Origin: Nitrospirales bacterium | GTDB taxonomy: Bacteria > Nitrospirota > Nitrospiria > Nitrospirales > UBA8639 | DNA length: 51,322 nt | Assembly: GCA_021603905.1 (NCBI GenBank) | Contig: BQIU01000022.1 | Location: 1 to 51,322 of the forward strand | Direction: 5' to 3' | In this document: positions 33,693 to 42,920 of the stretch, one piece after another | How positions within the stretch are numbered: position 1 is the first letter of the stretch | How the letters are laid out: every line of letters starts with the position of its first letter | The notes under the pieces: model-generated | Told to the model about the DNA's origin: nothing | What the model saw: the letters and a program-made list of their open reading frames with translations, nothing else | Database searches by the model: none | Translations under genes and position numbers: made by a program

Positions 33693-36425
33693 TCACTTCT
33701 CAGCGCTAGGTGAGGTGCCTATTTCATCAAGAAACGCATCAACAGTTTTTTGGATGGCTTCTTCTATCTGTCCACACACCAATTGATCTTCAATTTTTCC
33801 ACCTTCAGTCGTTACATAAAAGATATCAGCAGCCTGGTCCAAGCGTTTGCCAATTCGAGCAGAATGAATGGAGAGGTTCAGGCCGACCAATGCCTGAGCG
33901 ATGATAAAAAGAAGCCCTTGTTTATCATCTGCAAACACCTCTATCACTGTATACTGATCTGAGCTCTCATTGTCGATTTGCACTTCTGTTTCATTGCGAC
34001 CTGTCGGATAGGGTCGACCAAAGACGACTCGTTTCCCTTTGGCAAAGACTTGCTCAACCGTCTCTTCTCCCTTCAACACCGTGATAGCCGTCTGACAGAC
34101 TCGCTCGAGCCTTCTGGAAGGGGGACGACCATCGTAGTCTGGGTCTTTCACAGAGAATGAATCGACCACAATACCATCTTTCCTCGTCACAATTTGTGCA
34201 TCAAGTACTTCTAGGCCCAACGCAGCTAGCACTCCTGACATGTTCATAAAGATCCCAGGTTTATTCCCACCATAAGCCACCAAAGTATATTCCGTAATAT
34301 TTAGATCTTCATGAAACTGTGTCTCCACCAACGGAGAATCAAGAGTTAATCGTTTAATAGCGGAAAGATGTAATGCAATACGGTCTGGAGATGTACTCAA
34401 ACGGTAACGAGACGGAAACTGTGTGAGTTGCTCTTGCACCCATTGTTGATCAAATTCCTCGTTGTGCTTTCCAGCACCATGAGGCTGTCCGTGAAAATGA
34501 AGCTGTCGTTCGACTTCTTGCACTTGTTCTCTCTCGTCTTGCTCATCCAGCGTGAAATCCCCCTGACCAGAAAATGTCGCATGCGTGTGTGAGAATAATT
34601 CGACTAAAAGCGTCTCTTTCCATTTATTCATGACATCAGGTCCAACTGCTGCAATATCCGCAACCGTCAAAATCAAAAACTGCCGTAACACTTCAGGCGT
34701 TTTCACGGCACGAGCGAACTTTTTAATGACTTTCTCATCATGAATATCTCGACGAAACGCGATATGGGCCATTAACAGATGTTTATGGACGAGAAACTCC
34801 AAGACTCGACTCTCTTCGTGCGTCAAACCCAGACGTTCAGATGTCTTTTGCGCAATAGTTTTCCCGACCTCACTATGGTCTTCGGTCTTTCCTTTTCCGA
34901 GATCATGAAGCAAGACGGCCAGATGAAGAAGATCCTTTTGTTTAATCTCCGCATAGACTGTCCCAAGTGGTCCCTGGTCTTTCTCCAACAACTCGGCCTG
35001 CCGAACAGCGAGAAGACTATGTTCGTCAACCGTATATTTATGATACTGATTGAATTGCATGAGTCCACGAACGCGAGCAAATGCCGGAACGAGTTTTTCC
35101 AGAAGCTTGGCTCGATGCATCGCCGCCAGCGTATGAGCGACTCGCCCCGTCTCAGAAAGAATTTCCCGAAAAATACGACTCACCGACGGAATATGAAACT
35201 CTTCGTTTGGAATATCTTCCAAGTAATCATGCAATTCGTCTATCGTTTGGCTTTCGACAGGCAACCCACGTTCCTGGCTGAGTCGAAACAGCCGAACGAG
35301 TAATTCTGGATTCCCTAAAACCTGCATGAGTTTCTCAGATGGAACCGTTAACCGATCTCCAACCTTTAGAAAGTACCCTTCATGCAACGGTGAAGGTATG
35401 GAATGCCATAATCGCTTCCACAAAGGAAACTCTCTGGTCCGATCGATAAACCGCAAACATCGCTCATGGAGACCCATGGTATGACGGTAGTACTGCTGCA
35501 TGAACTGTTCAACCGCAAGCAGATGAGGTTGATCAGTCATACCAAAATTTTTGGCTAGCCGTTCTTGATCTTCAAACGTCAAAATATCTTGTGCCCGCCC
35601 TGTCTCAAAATGCATCAGACACCGAATGCGCCACAAGAACTCTCGAGCTTCTTGTATCGCCATAGCGTCTTTCCGTGCAAGAGCGCCACAATTGGTGAGC
35701 TCTTGAATAGTGGCTGCTTGATATTTGGCCATTCCAACCCACTGCAAGAGATGAAGGTCGCGTAACCCGCCTTGACTTTTCTTGATATTGGGTTCGAGCA
35801 AAAATACGGTTTCTCCAAATTTTGAATATTCCCGCTGGCGTTCTTCTAGCTTGTGCTGAATAAACTGGGACACCCGTTTTCCCAAATTTCGGCGAACAAA
35901 CCGGTTTTGAAAATCTTGAAACACCACAGAATTTCCGGCAAGAAAGCGCGACTCCATTAATGCCGTTTTCGCTGGCAAATCTTCATCTGCCAAGGACAAC
36001 GCTTCAGCTATAGAACGAACGCTGTGTCCAACCTGAAATCCTAAGTCCCACAAATGATGAAAGAGACCTTTTGATAAATCCAAGACTGCTTGAGAATTGC
36101 TCAAGGCGTCTGACAAGACCATCACGTCAATATCCGAATGGGGAGCTAATTCTCGACGTCCATAGCCGCCTACCGCTACAAGACAACATTGCGGCACGTC
36201 AGTCACCGCGTCCGGACCAGCATGATGGATAAGATTTCGGTATCGGCTGATCAACTGTTCATCAACGAGATCGGTCAGACATTCCACAATCGCCGCTCCA
36301 GTGGCCCCGGCAACAAGTTGCGCTCGCAAGTCTTCACGCCGTCGTTGAAAAGCAGACTGATCTGGAAATGTTGAGGAATCTGTGAGTTTCGTTTGAGGGA
36401 GAGGAGTATCAGTTAAATCACTCAT
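33693..36425 (-). CDS. glnD: Bifunctional uridylyltransferase/uridylyl-removing enzyme GlnD
   Basis: A 910-residue protein of normal GlnD length. Nucleotidyltransferase motif VAVGGYGRRELAPHSDIDVM about residues 85-104, the following GlnD linker, an HD domain with HLAVLLHDLGKGKTEDHSEV (about 475-495), and two C-terminal ACT domains (about 725-800 and 830-900; VIEVFADDKQGLLFIIAQAL). It modifies and demodifies PII according to glutamine, controlling nitrogen assimilation. The gene ends 40 bases from the convergent kinase gene and lies 50 bases downstream of nadE, so nadE-glnD may be one transcript. Confidence 0.96.
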   Translation of the reverse strand: MSDLTDTPLPQTKLTDSSTFPDQSAFQRRREDLRAQLVAGATGAAIVECLTDLVDEQLISRYRNLIHHAGPDAVTDVPQCCLVAVGGYGRRELAPHSDIDVMVLSDALSNSQAVLDLSKGLFHHLWDLGFQVGHSVRSIAEALSLADEDLPAKTALMESRFLAGNSVVFQDFQNRFVRRNLGKRVSQFIQHKLEERQREYSKFGETVFLLEPNIKKSQGGLRDLHLLQWVGMAKYQAATIQELTNCGALARKDAMAIQEAREFLWRIRCLMHFETGRAQDILTFEDQERLAKNFGMTDQPHLLAVEQFMQQYYRHTMGLHERCLRFIDRTREFPLWKRLWHSIPSPLHEGYFLKVGDRLTVPSEKLMQVLGNPELLVRLFRLSQERGLPVESQTIDELHDYLEDIPNEEFHIPSVSRIFREILSETGRVAHTLAAMHRAKLLEKLVPAFARVRGLMQFNQYHKYTVDEHSLLAVRQAELLEKDQGPLGTVYAEIKQKDLLHLAVLLHDLGKGKTEDHSEVGKTIAQKTSERLGLTHEESRVLEFLVHKHLLMAHIAFRRDIHDEKVIKKFARAVKTPEVLRQFLILTVADIAAVGPDVMNKWKETLLVELFSHTHATFSGQGDFTLDEQDEREQVQEVERQLHFHGQPHGAGKHNEEFDQQWVQEQLTQFPSRYRLSTSPDRIALHLSAIKRLTLDSPLVETQFHEDLNITEYTLVAYGGNKPGIFMNMSGVLAALGLEVLDAQIVTRKDGIVVDSFSVKDPDYDGRPPSRRLERVCQTAITVLKGEETVEQVFAKGKRVVFGRPYPTGRNETEVQIDNESSDQYTVIEVFADDKQGLLFIIAQALVGLNLSIHSARIGKRLDQAADIFYVTTEGGKIEDQLVCGQIEEAIQKTVDAFLDEIGTSPSAEK

Positions 36426-36475
36426 CTTAAATAGTCCCGTGTACTCTGACTTTTACTCAACCTGTATGTTGGCAC

Positions 36476-38263
36476 TCATGAGTGTGGATATCGATTCGTA
36501 ATCGGCATCCGACGATCTTTCCCTAACGCTCGAGGAGTAATCTTTATACCTATCGGAGCTTGGCGACGTTTGTACTCACTTCGATCAACCATGGAAATGA
36601 CTTTTTTCACCAGTGGGAGTTTGAACCCAAGGGCCGCAATCTCTTCTGAGGAGAGGTCTTCTTCAACATACGCTCTAAGAATCTCATCTAAAACGGAATA
36701 AGGAGGCAACGTATCTTGATCCAATTGATTGTCTTTGAGTTCAGCTGTTGGCGGTCGATCTTGAATTCGTTGAGGAATCCTCAGTTGGTCAAATGTGTCG
36801 CCCTCGTACAGGCTCCTCCAACGCGACAATTCAAACACCATGGTCTTGGGAACATCTTTGATGACCGCAAACCCTCCAGCCATATCACCATACAATGTGG
36901 CATAGCCGACACTCATTTCACTTTTATTTCCTGTCGTCAAGACTAAGTAGCCAAACTTATTCGACAGAGCCATTAGGAGGTTCCCACGAATTCTGGCCTG
37001 AAGATTTTCCTCTGTCGTATCCGGTGGTCTGTCCTCAAATACTCCATCAAGCAATCGAAGGTATGAGTGAAACAGACGGCTAATTGGAATATTGAGCAAT
37101 TCCATTCCAAGCTCTTTGGCCAATGCCCGAGCATCGACTCGACTGGCCTGAGACGTATAGGACGAAGGCATGAAGACCCCAATAACATTTTCTGAGCCAA
37201 GCGCATCACGTGCGATAACGGCAGTGAGCGCTGAATCGATTCCTCCACTGATACCAATCAGCACCTTCGTAAACTGGTTCTTTTGTACATAATCGTGCAC
37301 ACCGAGCACCAGTGCTCGATAGACTTCTTCAAGCGGCTCGAGTATCGGAGCTGATCTGGACTCAAGCATTTTTCTTGTAGCAAAATGTGTGGCAGTCGAG
37401 ACGACGATCCGCTCAACTTGTTTTCCAAATTTTTTGGTCGCTCGTGCTTTAGCCTTGACAGATGAATGAGAGACGTTAGAAATCCCAAGACGAAGATCAG
37501 TTACAAGAAAGTCTTCTTCAAATGCCTTGCCTCGAACGATAACCTCACCCTTTTCATTGACGATCATACTATTTCCGTCAAACACTAGTTCATCTTGCCC
37601 TCCAACCATATTGGTATAACTCACCGGAATACCGTTTTGGCGAGCACGGGCAGCCAGCATTCTCTCACGATGATGCCCCTTACCGGATTGAAACGGAGAA
37701 GCATTAATATTGAGGATCAGGTCAGCGCCGCCGACCAAAGCCTGCACACGCGAGGGACCATCTGGGTACCAGATATCCTCGCATATATTAACACCCACCA
37801 CGACTCCATTGATGACAAACACGGGGATTTTATGGCCAGCATGAAAATATCGACGTTCATCAAACACCCCATAATTCGGCAGGTACCGCTTGCAGTATGT
37901 GCCGTAAATACGGCGATCGGCAATCACGGTCGCAGCATTGTAAAGATGACTGAACGCTGTCGGCACAGTCTGTGTCGCCAACGCGTCATTTATATTATTA
38001 CCCGTCAGACATCCCACCACGACACTCAGTCCATGGCTTTGCCTGACTATGCGCTCCATCATTCGATTCGTGTCAAACAAAAACCTTGATTTGAGCAAAA
38101 GATCTTCTGGCGGATATCCCGTGACTGCCAGTTCTGGAAACACGACCACATCTGCCTTTGCTTTACGTGACTCTTTTAACCACCGACAAATTGATTGGGT
38201 ATTCCCCTCCAAGTCTCCAAGAATGGGATTCATTTGCACCATGGCAATTCGAAATGTTTGCAT
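36476..38263 (-). CDS. nadE: Glutamine-dependent NAD+ synthetase
   Basis: A 595-residue two-domain enzyme. The N-terminal glutaminase (nitrilase fold, about 1-270) has Glu in VVFPELAVTGYPPEDLL, Lys in YCKRYLPNYGVFDE and the nucleophile Cys in VGVNICEDIWYPDG. The C-terminal synthetase has the ATP loop LIGISGGIDSALTAVIARD (about 340-358) and the late KSEMSVGYATLYGDMAGGF. It makes NAD+ from deamido-NAD+ using ammonia from glutamine. Its Shine-Dalgarno GAGGA lies inside a hairpin that is followed by seven T and then directly by the ATG, an unusual leader (separate entry). glnD follows. Confidence 0.96.
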   Translation of the reverse strand: MQTFRIAMVQMNPILGDLEGNTQSICRWLKESRKAKADVVVFPELAVTGYPPEDLLLKSRFLFDTNRMMERIVRQSHGLSVVVGCLTGNNINDALATQTVPTAFSHLYNAATVIADRRIYGTYCKRYLPNYGVFDERRYFHAGHKIPVFVINGVVVGVNICEDIWYPDGPSRVQALVGGADLILNINASPFQSGKGHHRERMLAARARQNGIPVSYTNMVGGQDELVFDGNSMIVNEKGEVIVRGKAFEEDFLVTDLRLGISNVSHSSVKAKARATKKFGKQVERIVVSTATHFATRKMLESRSAPILEPLEEVYRALVLGVHDYVQKNQFTKVLIGISGGIDSALTAVIARDALGSENVIGVFMPSSYTSQASRVDARALAKELGMELLNIPISRLFHSYLRLLDGVFEDRPPDTTEENLQARIRGNLLMALSNKFGYLVLTTGNKSEMSVGYATLYGDMAGGFAVIKDVPKTMVFELSRWRSLYEGDTFDQLRIPQRIQDRPPTAELKDNQLDQDTLPPYSVLDEILRAYVEEDLSSEEIAALGFKLPLVKKVISMVDRSEYKRRQAPIGIKITPRALGKDRRMPITNRYPHS

Positions 38264-38299
38264 AAAAAAACGTCCTCGACTCCAACTAGAGTGAGGACG
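38264..38299 (-). promoter_or_regulatory. Terminator-like hairpin overlapping the nadE ribosome site
   Basis: On the minus strand, arms 38299-38289 and 38282-38271 (CGTCCTC plus ACTC, one bulged base) enclose a 6-base loop and are followed by seven T and at once by ATG 38263. The GAGGA in the 3' arm is the only Shine-Dalgarno available, so folding would hide it. It looks like an intrinsic terminator or attenuator fused to the start site. Confidence 0.6.
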
Positions 38300-38356
38300 C
38301 CCTTGTCCTACGACGATATGTTGTGACTAAGATGAGACGTCATTGTCTCACACGTC

Positions 38357-38734
38357 TATAGCGAATCCAATTAATTTCCAGTTGATTTAGAAAGGCAGCC
38401 CTAGGCGACGGTTGCTGCATGCCTCTTGATCGGATTGAATGGGCCACCAACGATGACATGAGGTTGTCTCCCTGAATAGATGATGACAGGTCGCCTAGGC
38501 GACGGTTGCTGCATGCCTCTTGATCGGATTGAATGGGCCACCGACGATGACATGAGGTTGTCCCCTGAATTGATGATAACAGGTCGCCTAGGCGATGATT
38601 GTTGCGTACCTCTTGATCGGGTTGAATGGGCCACCGACGATGACATGAGGTTGTCCCCTGAATTGATGATAACAGGTCGCCTAGACAGCGTAATTCTATG
38701 TCTCAAACATCGGAAGTTATTTGAAACGGCTATA
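38357..38734. repeat. MITE-like interspersed repeat, copy C, expanded by tandem units
   Basis: Starts TA-TAGCGAATCC and ends GAAACGGCTA-TA, 378 bases. Read in reverse it matches copy A at both ends (TAGCCGTTTC, AACTTCCG, and CTGGAA with ATTGGATTCGCTATAG) and in the middle (CAACAATCATCGCC). It differs by carrying three tandem units of 93-94 bases. It lies between the ANTAR protein gene and the nadE leader. Reading frames on both strands across it repeat every 31 residues and are artefacts of the tandem unit. Confidence 0.82.
38401..38680. repeat. Three tandem 93-94 base units with palindromic junctions
   Basis: Units start at 38401, 38495 and 38588; a fourth boundary is at 38681. The first unit is 94 bases, the others 93. 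The junction at 38490-38503 is the perfect 14-base palindrome GTCGCCTAGGCGAC. Units 1 and 2 differ at only a few positions, and unit 3 has more changes in its first 25 bases. Confidence 0.92.
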
Positions 38735-38830
38735 GCCCTCATCTTCTTAAGAAGTAGCAACCAATCTCTTCAGGTGTCAAGCACAAGAAAGCAATATTCG
38801 TATTTACAGGATTCATTCAGAATTCATTTA

Positions 38831-40087
38831 TTAGGCTTTCGTTGCCGCTTGAAGTTCTTCCGAAAGAATAATGGCTTCTGCGATTTCTCGCATGGATTTT
38901 CGCAAATTCATACTTTGTCGCTGAATGAGTTGAAACGCCTCAGGTTCTGACAGGCTTCTTGATTGCATAATATAGCCTTTCGCACGTTCTACAAGCTTTC
39001 GAACCTCTAAGGCCTCCTGCATTTCAAATGACTTTTCAACCACGTTTGTGTGAGCAATAGCGACCGCGGCTTGATTGGCAATAGCTTGTAAAGATTTGAT
39101 TTCTTCTATGGAAAACTCATAGACGGACGAGGTATAGCAATTTATCACACCAATGGCTTTATCTTTCATCATCATGGGAACCGAGACCAGCGAACAGAGC
39201 CCTTCCTGTTTCGCGAGATCTTTATAGAAGTAATCCTTTTCGGTTTTCACATCAGGAACATAGACCGGTTGCTGCTCTTTAATCGCACGTCCACTCATAC
39301 TTTGCCCAATCTTTAAGACCGGTTTTCGACGATAGCGTTCACTCAAACTTTGTGTGGCTTCAATCCGAAGTTCTCCGTTACGTTTGTCCAGGAGCATAAT
39401 AGAGCAAATCTTTGAATTCGTCATATGTGCGGTTGTCGTCACAATGAGTTGAAGAACCTCGTCAATCAATCGGTTTGATGCAACCGTCTCAGATACTTGA
39501 GATAGAGTATCAAGTTGTAACGCTCGAGACTGCATTTCTTCATACAATCGAGCATTATCAATGGCTCCCCCTACTTGATGAGCAATGGTAGAGAGAAGCG
39601 TCAAGGCTTCGTCGCTATAACGTTTGGCACGATTGTGTTGCACATTGATCACACCGACCACCACACCTTTGCTTTCAATCGGCACAGACACAAAGGCCTG
39701 ATAGCGATCTTCCGGCAGACGATTAAAGAGTTTAAATCGTGGGTCATCACTAGCATTCTTGGGGATCACGACTCGCATATTTTCTCTCGCAACCCAACCG
39801 GTAATCCCTTCGCCTAGCCCAATCGACACACGACCAATCAACTTTGGATGTGGTTTTTTTGATGCCCGTAAGATTAATTCGTCACGTCGATCCGACAACA
39901 AATAGAGCAAACAGGCATCAGCCTTCGTCACCTCCACTACGACTTCCACAATATGCCTCAAGACAGACTCGAGATCCAAGGTACTACTAATCGACCTGCT
40001 AATCCTGTGTAACACCTCGACTTCCCGTGTTCGTTCACGTAACGTCTGTTTGAGAGAATCCATTGTCTGCAGTCGTTTACCAGCCAT
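38831..40087 (-). CDS. GAF-GAF-ANTAR protein (putative RNA-binding antiterminator)
   Basis: A 418-residue soluble protein: a short coiled coil (residues 1-25), GAF domain 1 (about 28-170; ISSTLDLESVLRHIVEVVVE), GAF domain 2 (about 190-335; ETVASNRLIDEVLQLIVTTT) and an ANTAR domain (about 345-405; RKLVERAKGYIMQSRSLSEP, then AFQLIQRQSMNLRKSMREIA). ANTAR domains bind paired hexaloop hairpins in nascent RNA and prevent termination. The usual partner receiver domain is replaced by GAF sensors, so it may respond to a small molecule or redox state. A terminator-like leader precedes nadE downstream on the same strand; a functional link is only a suggestion. Confidence 0.88.
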   Translation of the reverse strand: MAGKRLQTMDSLKQTLRERTREVEVLHRISRSISSTLDLESVLRHIVEVVVEVTKADACLLYLLSDRRDELILRASKKPHPKLIGRVSIGLGEGITGWVARENMRVVIPKNASDDPRFKLFNRLPEDRYQAFVSVPIESKGVVVGVINVQHNRAKRYSDEALTLLSTIAHQVGGAIDNARLYEEMQSRALQLDTLSQVSETVASNRLIDEVLQLIVTTTAHMTNSKICSIMLLDKRNGELRIEATQSLSERYRRKPVLKIGQSMSGRAIKEQQPVYVPDVKTEKDYFYKDLAKQEGLCSLVSVPMMMKDKAIGVINCYTSSVYEFSIEEIKSLQAIANQAAVAIAHTNVVEKSFEMQEALEVRKLVERAKGYIMQSRSLSEPEAFQLIQRQSMNLRKSMREIAEAIILSEELQAATKA

Positions 40088-40168
40088 TTGTCACTCCCAC
40101 GCCATCCATGAAACCCTCTCTCGTCAGAGTTATAAATACGGTGATTATAAAGTAACAAGTAGGCAGCA

Positions 40169-41278
40169 TTACCGACTTTGGGCAAACCATTTTTTTACAG
40201 ACTTTTGCTCTAACGGAATAACTGAAACTCGACCAATGGCCTTGGGAACGACACAATGAATATTCCCATTAACCACTTTCTTGTCATGTTGCATAGCCGT
40301 CCAAAGTTCAGAAAATTTCATCTTGGGAATTTGCCATGAGAGACCGGCTCTTTGCACGATTTCTCGCTGCCGCGTGACAACCTTGGAGGAACACAGCCCA
40401 AGCGAATACGCAAGATCAGCTTCTTGTACCATTCCAATACCTACAGCTTCCCCATGAATCATCTTACGATAGCCAGACATCGATTCAAGAGCATGGCCAA
40501 TCGTATGGCCATAGTTTAAAATTCGTCGCAATCCTGACTCCCGCTCATCTTTGGCAACGACGTCAGCTTTAATTTCACAACAGCGCTTAATAAGATATTG
40601 AATCGGGTGAGTTTCGAGCTTTAAGATCGATTCAATATGGTCTTCGAGATACTGAAAAAAGTGACGGTCATAAATCATTCCATACTTAATCACTTCAGCT
40701 AATCCTGCAACTAACTCTCGCTTCGGTAACGTACGAAGCGTTTGAGTATCCATCAGAACCATTTTGGGCTGATAAAATGCACCAATAAGATTTTTCCCTA
40801 AGCGATGATTGACTCCTGTTTTCCCTCCAACACTTGAATCTACCTGGGCAACTAATGTAGTAGCGACCTGAATGAAAGGAATTCCTCGTACATACATTGA
40901 AGCCGCAAACCCGGCAATATCTCCAACCACCCCCCCACCTAACGCCAGAAGGATATCCGAGCGTTCGAATCGCTGAGCGACCAACTGATCAATAATCTTG
41001 GATGCCCAACCTAACGTTTTGGCACGTTCTCCATCAGGGACTTCAATAAATAAGGGACGAAACTCTCTTCGCTTAAGAGAAGAATTGACAATGCTTCCAT
41101 AGAGTTGCCGAACGATTGAATTTGTCACGATGACGACGCGACCGGAAAGTCCTGACTGCTGCAGACAATCCCCAATGTCATGGAGTAACCCTGCTTGAAT
41201 ATGAATGGGATAACTCCGTTGACCCAAGTCCACGGGAACGGTCAGTCTAGATGAATTCTGACGAGGAGATTGTTTCAT
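40169..41278 (-). CDS. aroB: 3-dehydroquinate synthase
   Basis: A 369-residue enzyme of the shikimate pathway that cyclises DAHP to 3-dehydroquinate using NAD+ and a divalent metal. Recognisable motifs are LALGGGVVGDIAGFAASMY (about residues 112-130), TTLVAQVDSSVGGKTGVNH (about 137-155) and the metal ligands in GLRRILNYGHTIGHALE and HGEAVGIGM. It lies 115 bases downstream of aroC on the same strand, giving an aroC-aroB pair as in many bacteria. Confidence 0.96.
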   Translation of the reverse strand: MKQSPRQNSSRLTVPVDLGQRSYPIHIQAGLLHDIGDCLQQSGLSGRVVIVTNSIVRQLYGSIVNSSLKRREFRPLFIEVPDGERAKTLGWASKIIDQLVAQRFERSDILLALGGGVVGDIAGFAASMYVRGIPFIQVATTLVAQVDSSVGGKTGVNHRLGKNLIGAFYQPKMVLMDTQTLRTLPKRELVAGLAEVIKYGMIYDRHFFQYLEDHIESILKLETHPIQYLIKRCCEIKADVVAKDERESGLRRILNYGHTIGHALESMSGYRKMIHGEAVGIGMVQEADLAYSLGLCSSKVVTRQREIVQRAGLSWQIPKMKFSELWTAMQHDKKVVNGNIHCVVPKAIGRVSVIPLEQKSVKKWFAQSR

Positions 41279-41393
41279 TTCATTAAATCGAGAAGAATAT
41301 AAAAAAATTCATAGATGATAATCATCGATGAGCACGACAACATCCTGCAATGAACGATTTGAAGAAATTAGAGAGAAGTAACATGCACAGATG

Positions 41394-42554
41394 CTAGAAA
41401 GACTTCACATATTCTTGATAGGCATCAAAGTTCCGCTTCATCTCTTCTAGAGTATCGCCACCGAACTTTTCAACCATCACGTTGGCCATTTCGAATGCAA
41501 TGACGGCCTCACCGACAACCCCAGCTGCTGGGACGGTACAAATGTCAGAACGTTCGACCGTGGCCTCAAACGGTTCTTTGGTTTGGATATCAACACTATG
41601 TTTGGGAGAATAGAGCGTGGCAATCGGTTTCATTGCGACTCTCAGGACGATTGACTGGCCATTAGTAATGCCGCCTTCCAGCCCGCCAGCATTATTCGTT
41701 TTTCGAAGAAACGTTTGCCCCTCGTCGCCAGGATAAATATCATCATGGACTTCAGATCCAAAGCTTCTCGCAGCCTCAAAACCCATCCCAATTTCTACAC
41801 CTTTCATCGCTTGAATACTCATAGCCGCCATCGCCAAACGAGCCGTGAGCCTTCGATCCCATTGCGCATAGGTTCCCAATCCTATAGGAGGATTGGTCAC
41901 CACAACCTCAAACACTCCGCCAAGAGAATCTCCCTTATGTTTCGCCGACCGGATCAGTTCGATCATTTTATCACCAGCAACAGAATCGTGACAGCGCACT
42001 TGTGACAGTTCAGCCTGTTCATACGCACTTAAAGGATCAGCAGCAATCGGGGCCTTTACTCGTCCAATTTCGGTGGTATAACTCACCACTCTCATATCAA
42101 ATTGTGCAAGCAACGCTTTTGCAACTCCACCTATCGCGACTCGAATCGCTGTTTCGCGGGCACTAGCCTTTTCCAATACATTACGAATATCCCGATGTCC
42201 GTACTTAATCGCACCGACCAAATCGGCATGTCCTGGACGGGGGCGGGTTACCACTCGTTCTGTAACTGGAGGTCCTGGCTCTGCCGCCATGATGTCCACC
42301 CAATTTTTCCAGTCCTTATTCTCGATCGTCAGGCCCAACGGATTGCCAAGAGTTTTCCCCTTTCGTACACCACAGGAAAACTCGATACGATCTTTTTCAA
42401 TCCTCATTCGACCACCACGTCCATAGCCACCTTGTCGCCGAACGAGGTCCACATCAATATCTTCTGCCGTTAGGGGCAGTCCGGCGGGGACCCCTTCTAA
42501 GACCGCCATCAAACATCGCCCATGAGACTCCCCAGCATTTAAATACCGCAACAT
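41394..42554 (-). CDS. aroC: Chorismate synthase
   Basis: A 386-residue enzyme that makes chorismate from EPSP with reduced FMN. MLRYLNAGESHGRCL at the start, the RPGHADLVGAIKYGHRDIRN motif (about residues 107-126) and ASARETAIRVAIG are diagnostic. I chose ATG 42554, preceded by AGAAGGTGG; an in-frame GTG at 42563 lies within that ribosome site. It starts about 40 bases after the AMIN protein ends, so it may be expressed with the pil genes. Confidence 0.96.
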   Translation of the reverse strand: MLRYLNAGESHGRCLMAVLEGVPAGLPLTAEDIDVDLVRRQGGYGRGGRMRIEKDRIEFSCGVRKGKTLGNPLGLTIENKDWKNWVDIMAAEPGPPVTERVVTRPRPGHADLVGAIKYGHRDIRNVLEKASARETAIRVAIGGVAKALLAQFDMRVVSYTTEIGRVKAPIAADPLSAYEQAELSQVRCHDSVAGDKMIELIRSAKHKGDSLGGVFEVVVTNPPIGLGTYAQWDRRLTARLAMAAMSIQAMKGVEIGMGFEAARSFGSEVHDDIYPGDEGQTFLRKTNNAGGLEGGITNGQSIVLRVAMKPIATLYSPKHSVDIQTKEPFEATVERSDICTVPAAGVVGEAVIAFEMANVMVEKFGGDTLEEMKRNFDAYQEYVKSF

Positions 42555-42596
42555 AGCGTCCACCTTCTCACATAAAATGTTCTTAACTGTTTATTA

Positions 42597-42920
42597 TCAC
42601 TTGAATTGTATCGCGAGAACATTTCCACTAACTTTAATGGCATACCTAACCCGTGCTGCCAAGGCAAAGACAAGCCGAAGTTTTTGAGTATATTGTTCTA
42701 TGCGTATGTCTTTGAGCAAACGATGTCCGACTTGAAGCTTATCAAATTTCAATGACGAAAAGCTGTCAGAAAGATCTAGAGCCAATTGAGACCTGTGAAT
42801 CGCAACAGGCTGATAGTGAATGGGCCCCTGACCTCGTAGAATCACAGTTACAGAAGCAGGTTGACGTTGGACGGTTACTTCGGTCAATGTCAAACCAGCA
42901 CGTCCAACATTTACTCGCAT
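42597..42920 (-). CDS. AMIN-domain protein, PilQ N-terminal fragment or short homologue
   Basis: A 107-residue protein in the position where pilQ normally follows pilP. It reads as one AMIN domain (TEVTVQRQPASVTVILRGQG, then PIHYQPVAIHRSQLALDLSD, then RIEQYTQKLRLVFALAARVR), the peptidoglycan-binding part found at the N terminus of PilQ secretins. There is no signal peptide, and the secretin domain is missing: aroC begins directly afterwards. The frame is open upstream to about 43090 without a convincing start, so the real 5' end is uncertain. It is either a remnant of pilQ or a small independent protein. Confidence 0.6.
   Translation of the reverse strand: MRVNVGRAGLTLTEVTVQRQPASVTVILRGQGPIHYQPVAIHRSQLALDLSDSFSSLKFDKLQVGHRLLKDIRIEQYTQKLRLVFALAARVRYAIKVSGNVLAIQFK

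Noticed and set aside
38401-38950. Repeat proteins on both strands (120-156 residues) across the 93-base units
   Set aside because: They come from the tandem unit length being divisible by three; neither strand has a ribosome site, and the region is part of an interspersed repeat.
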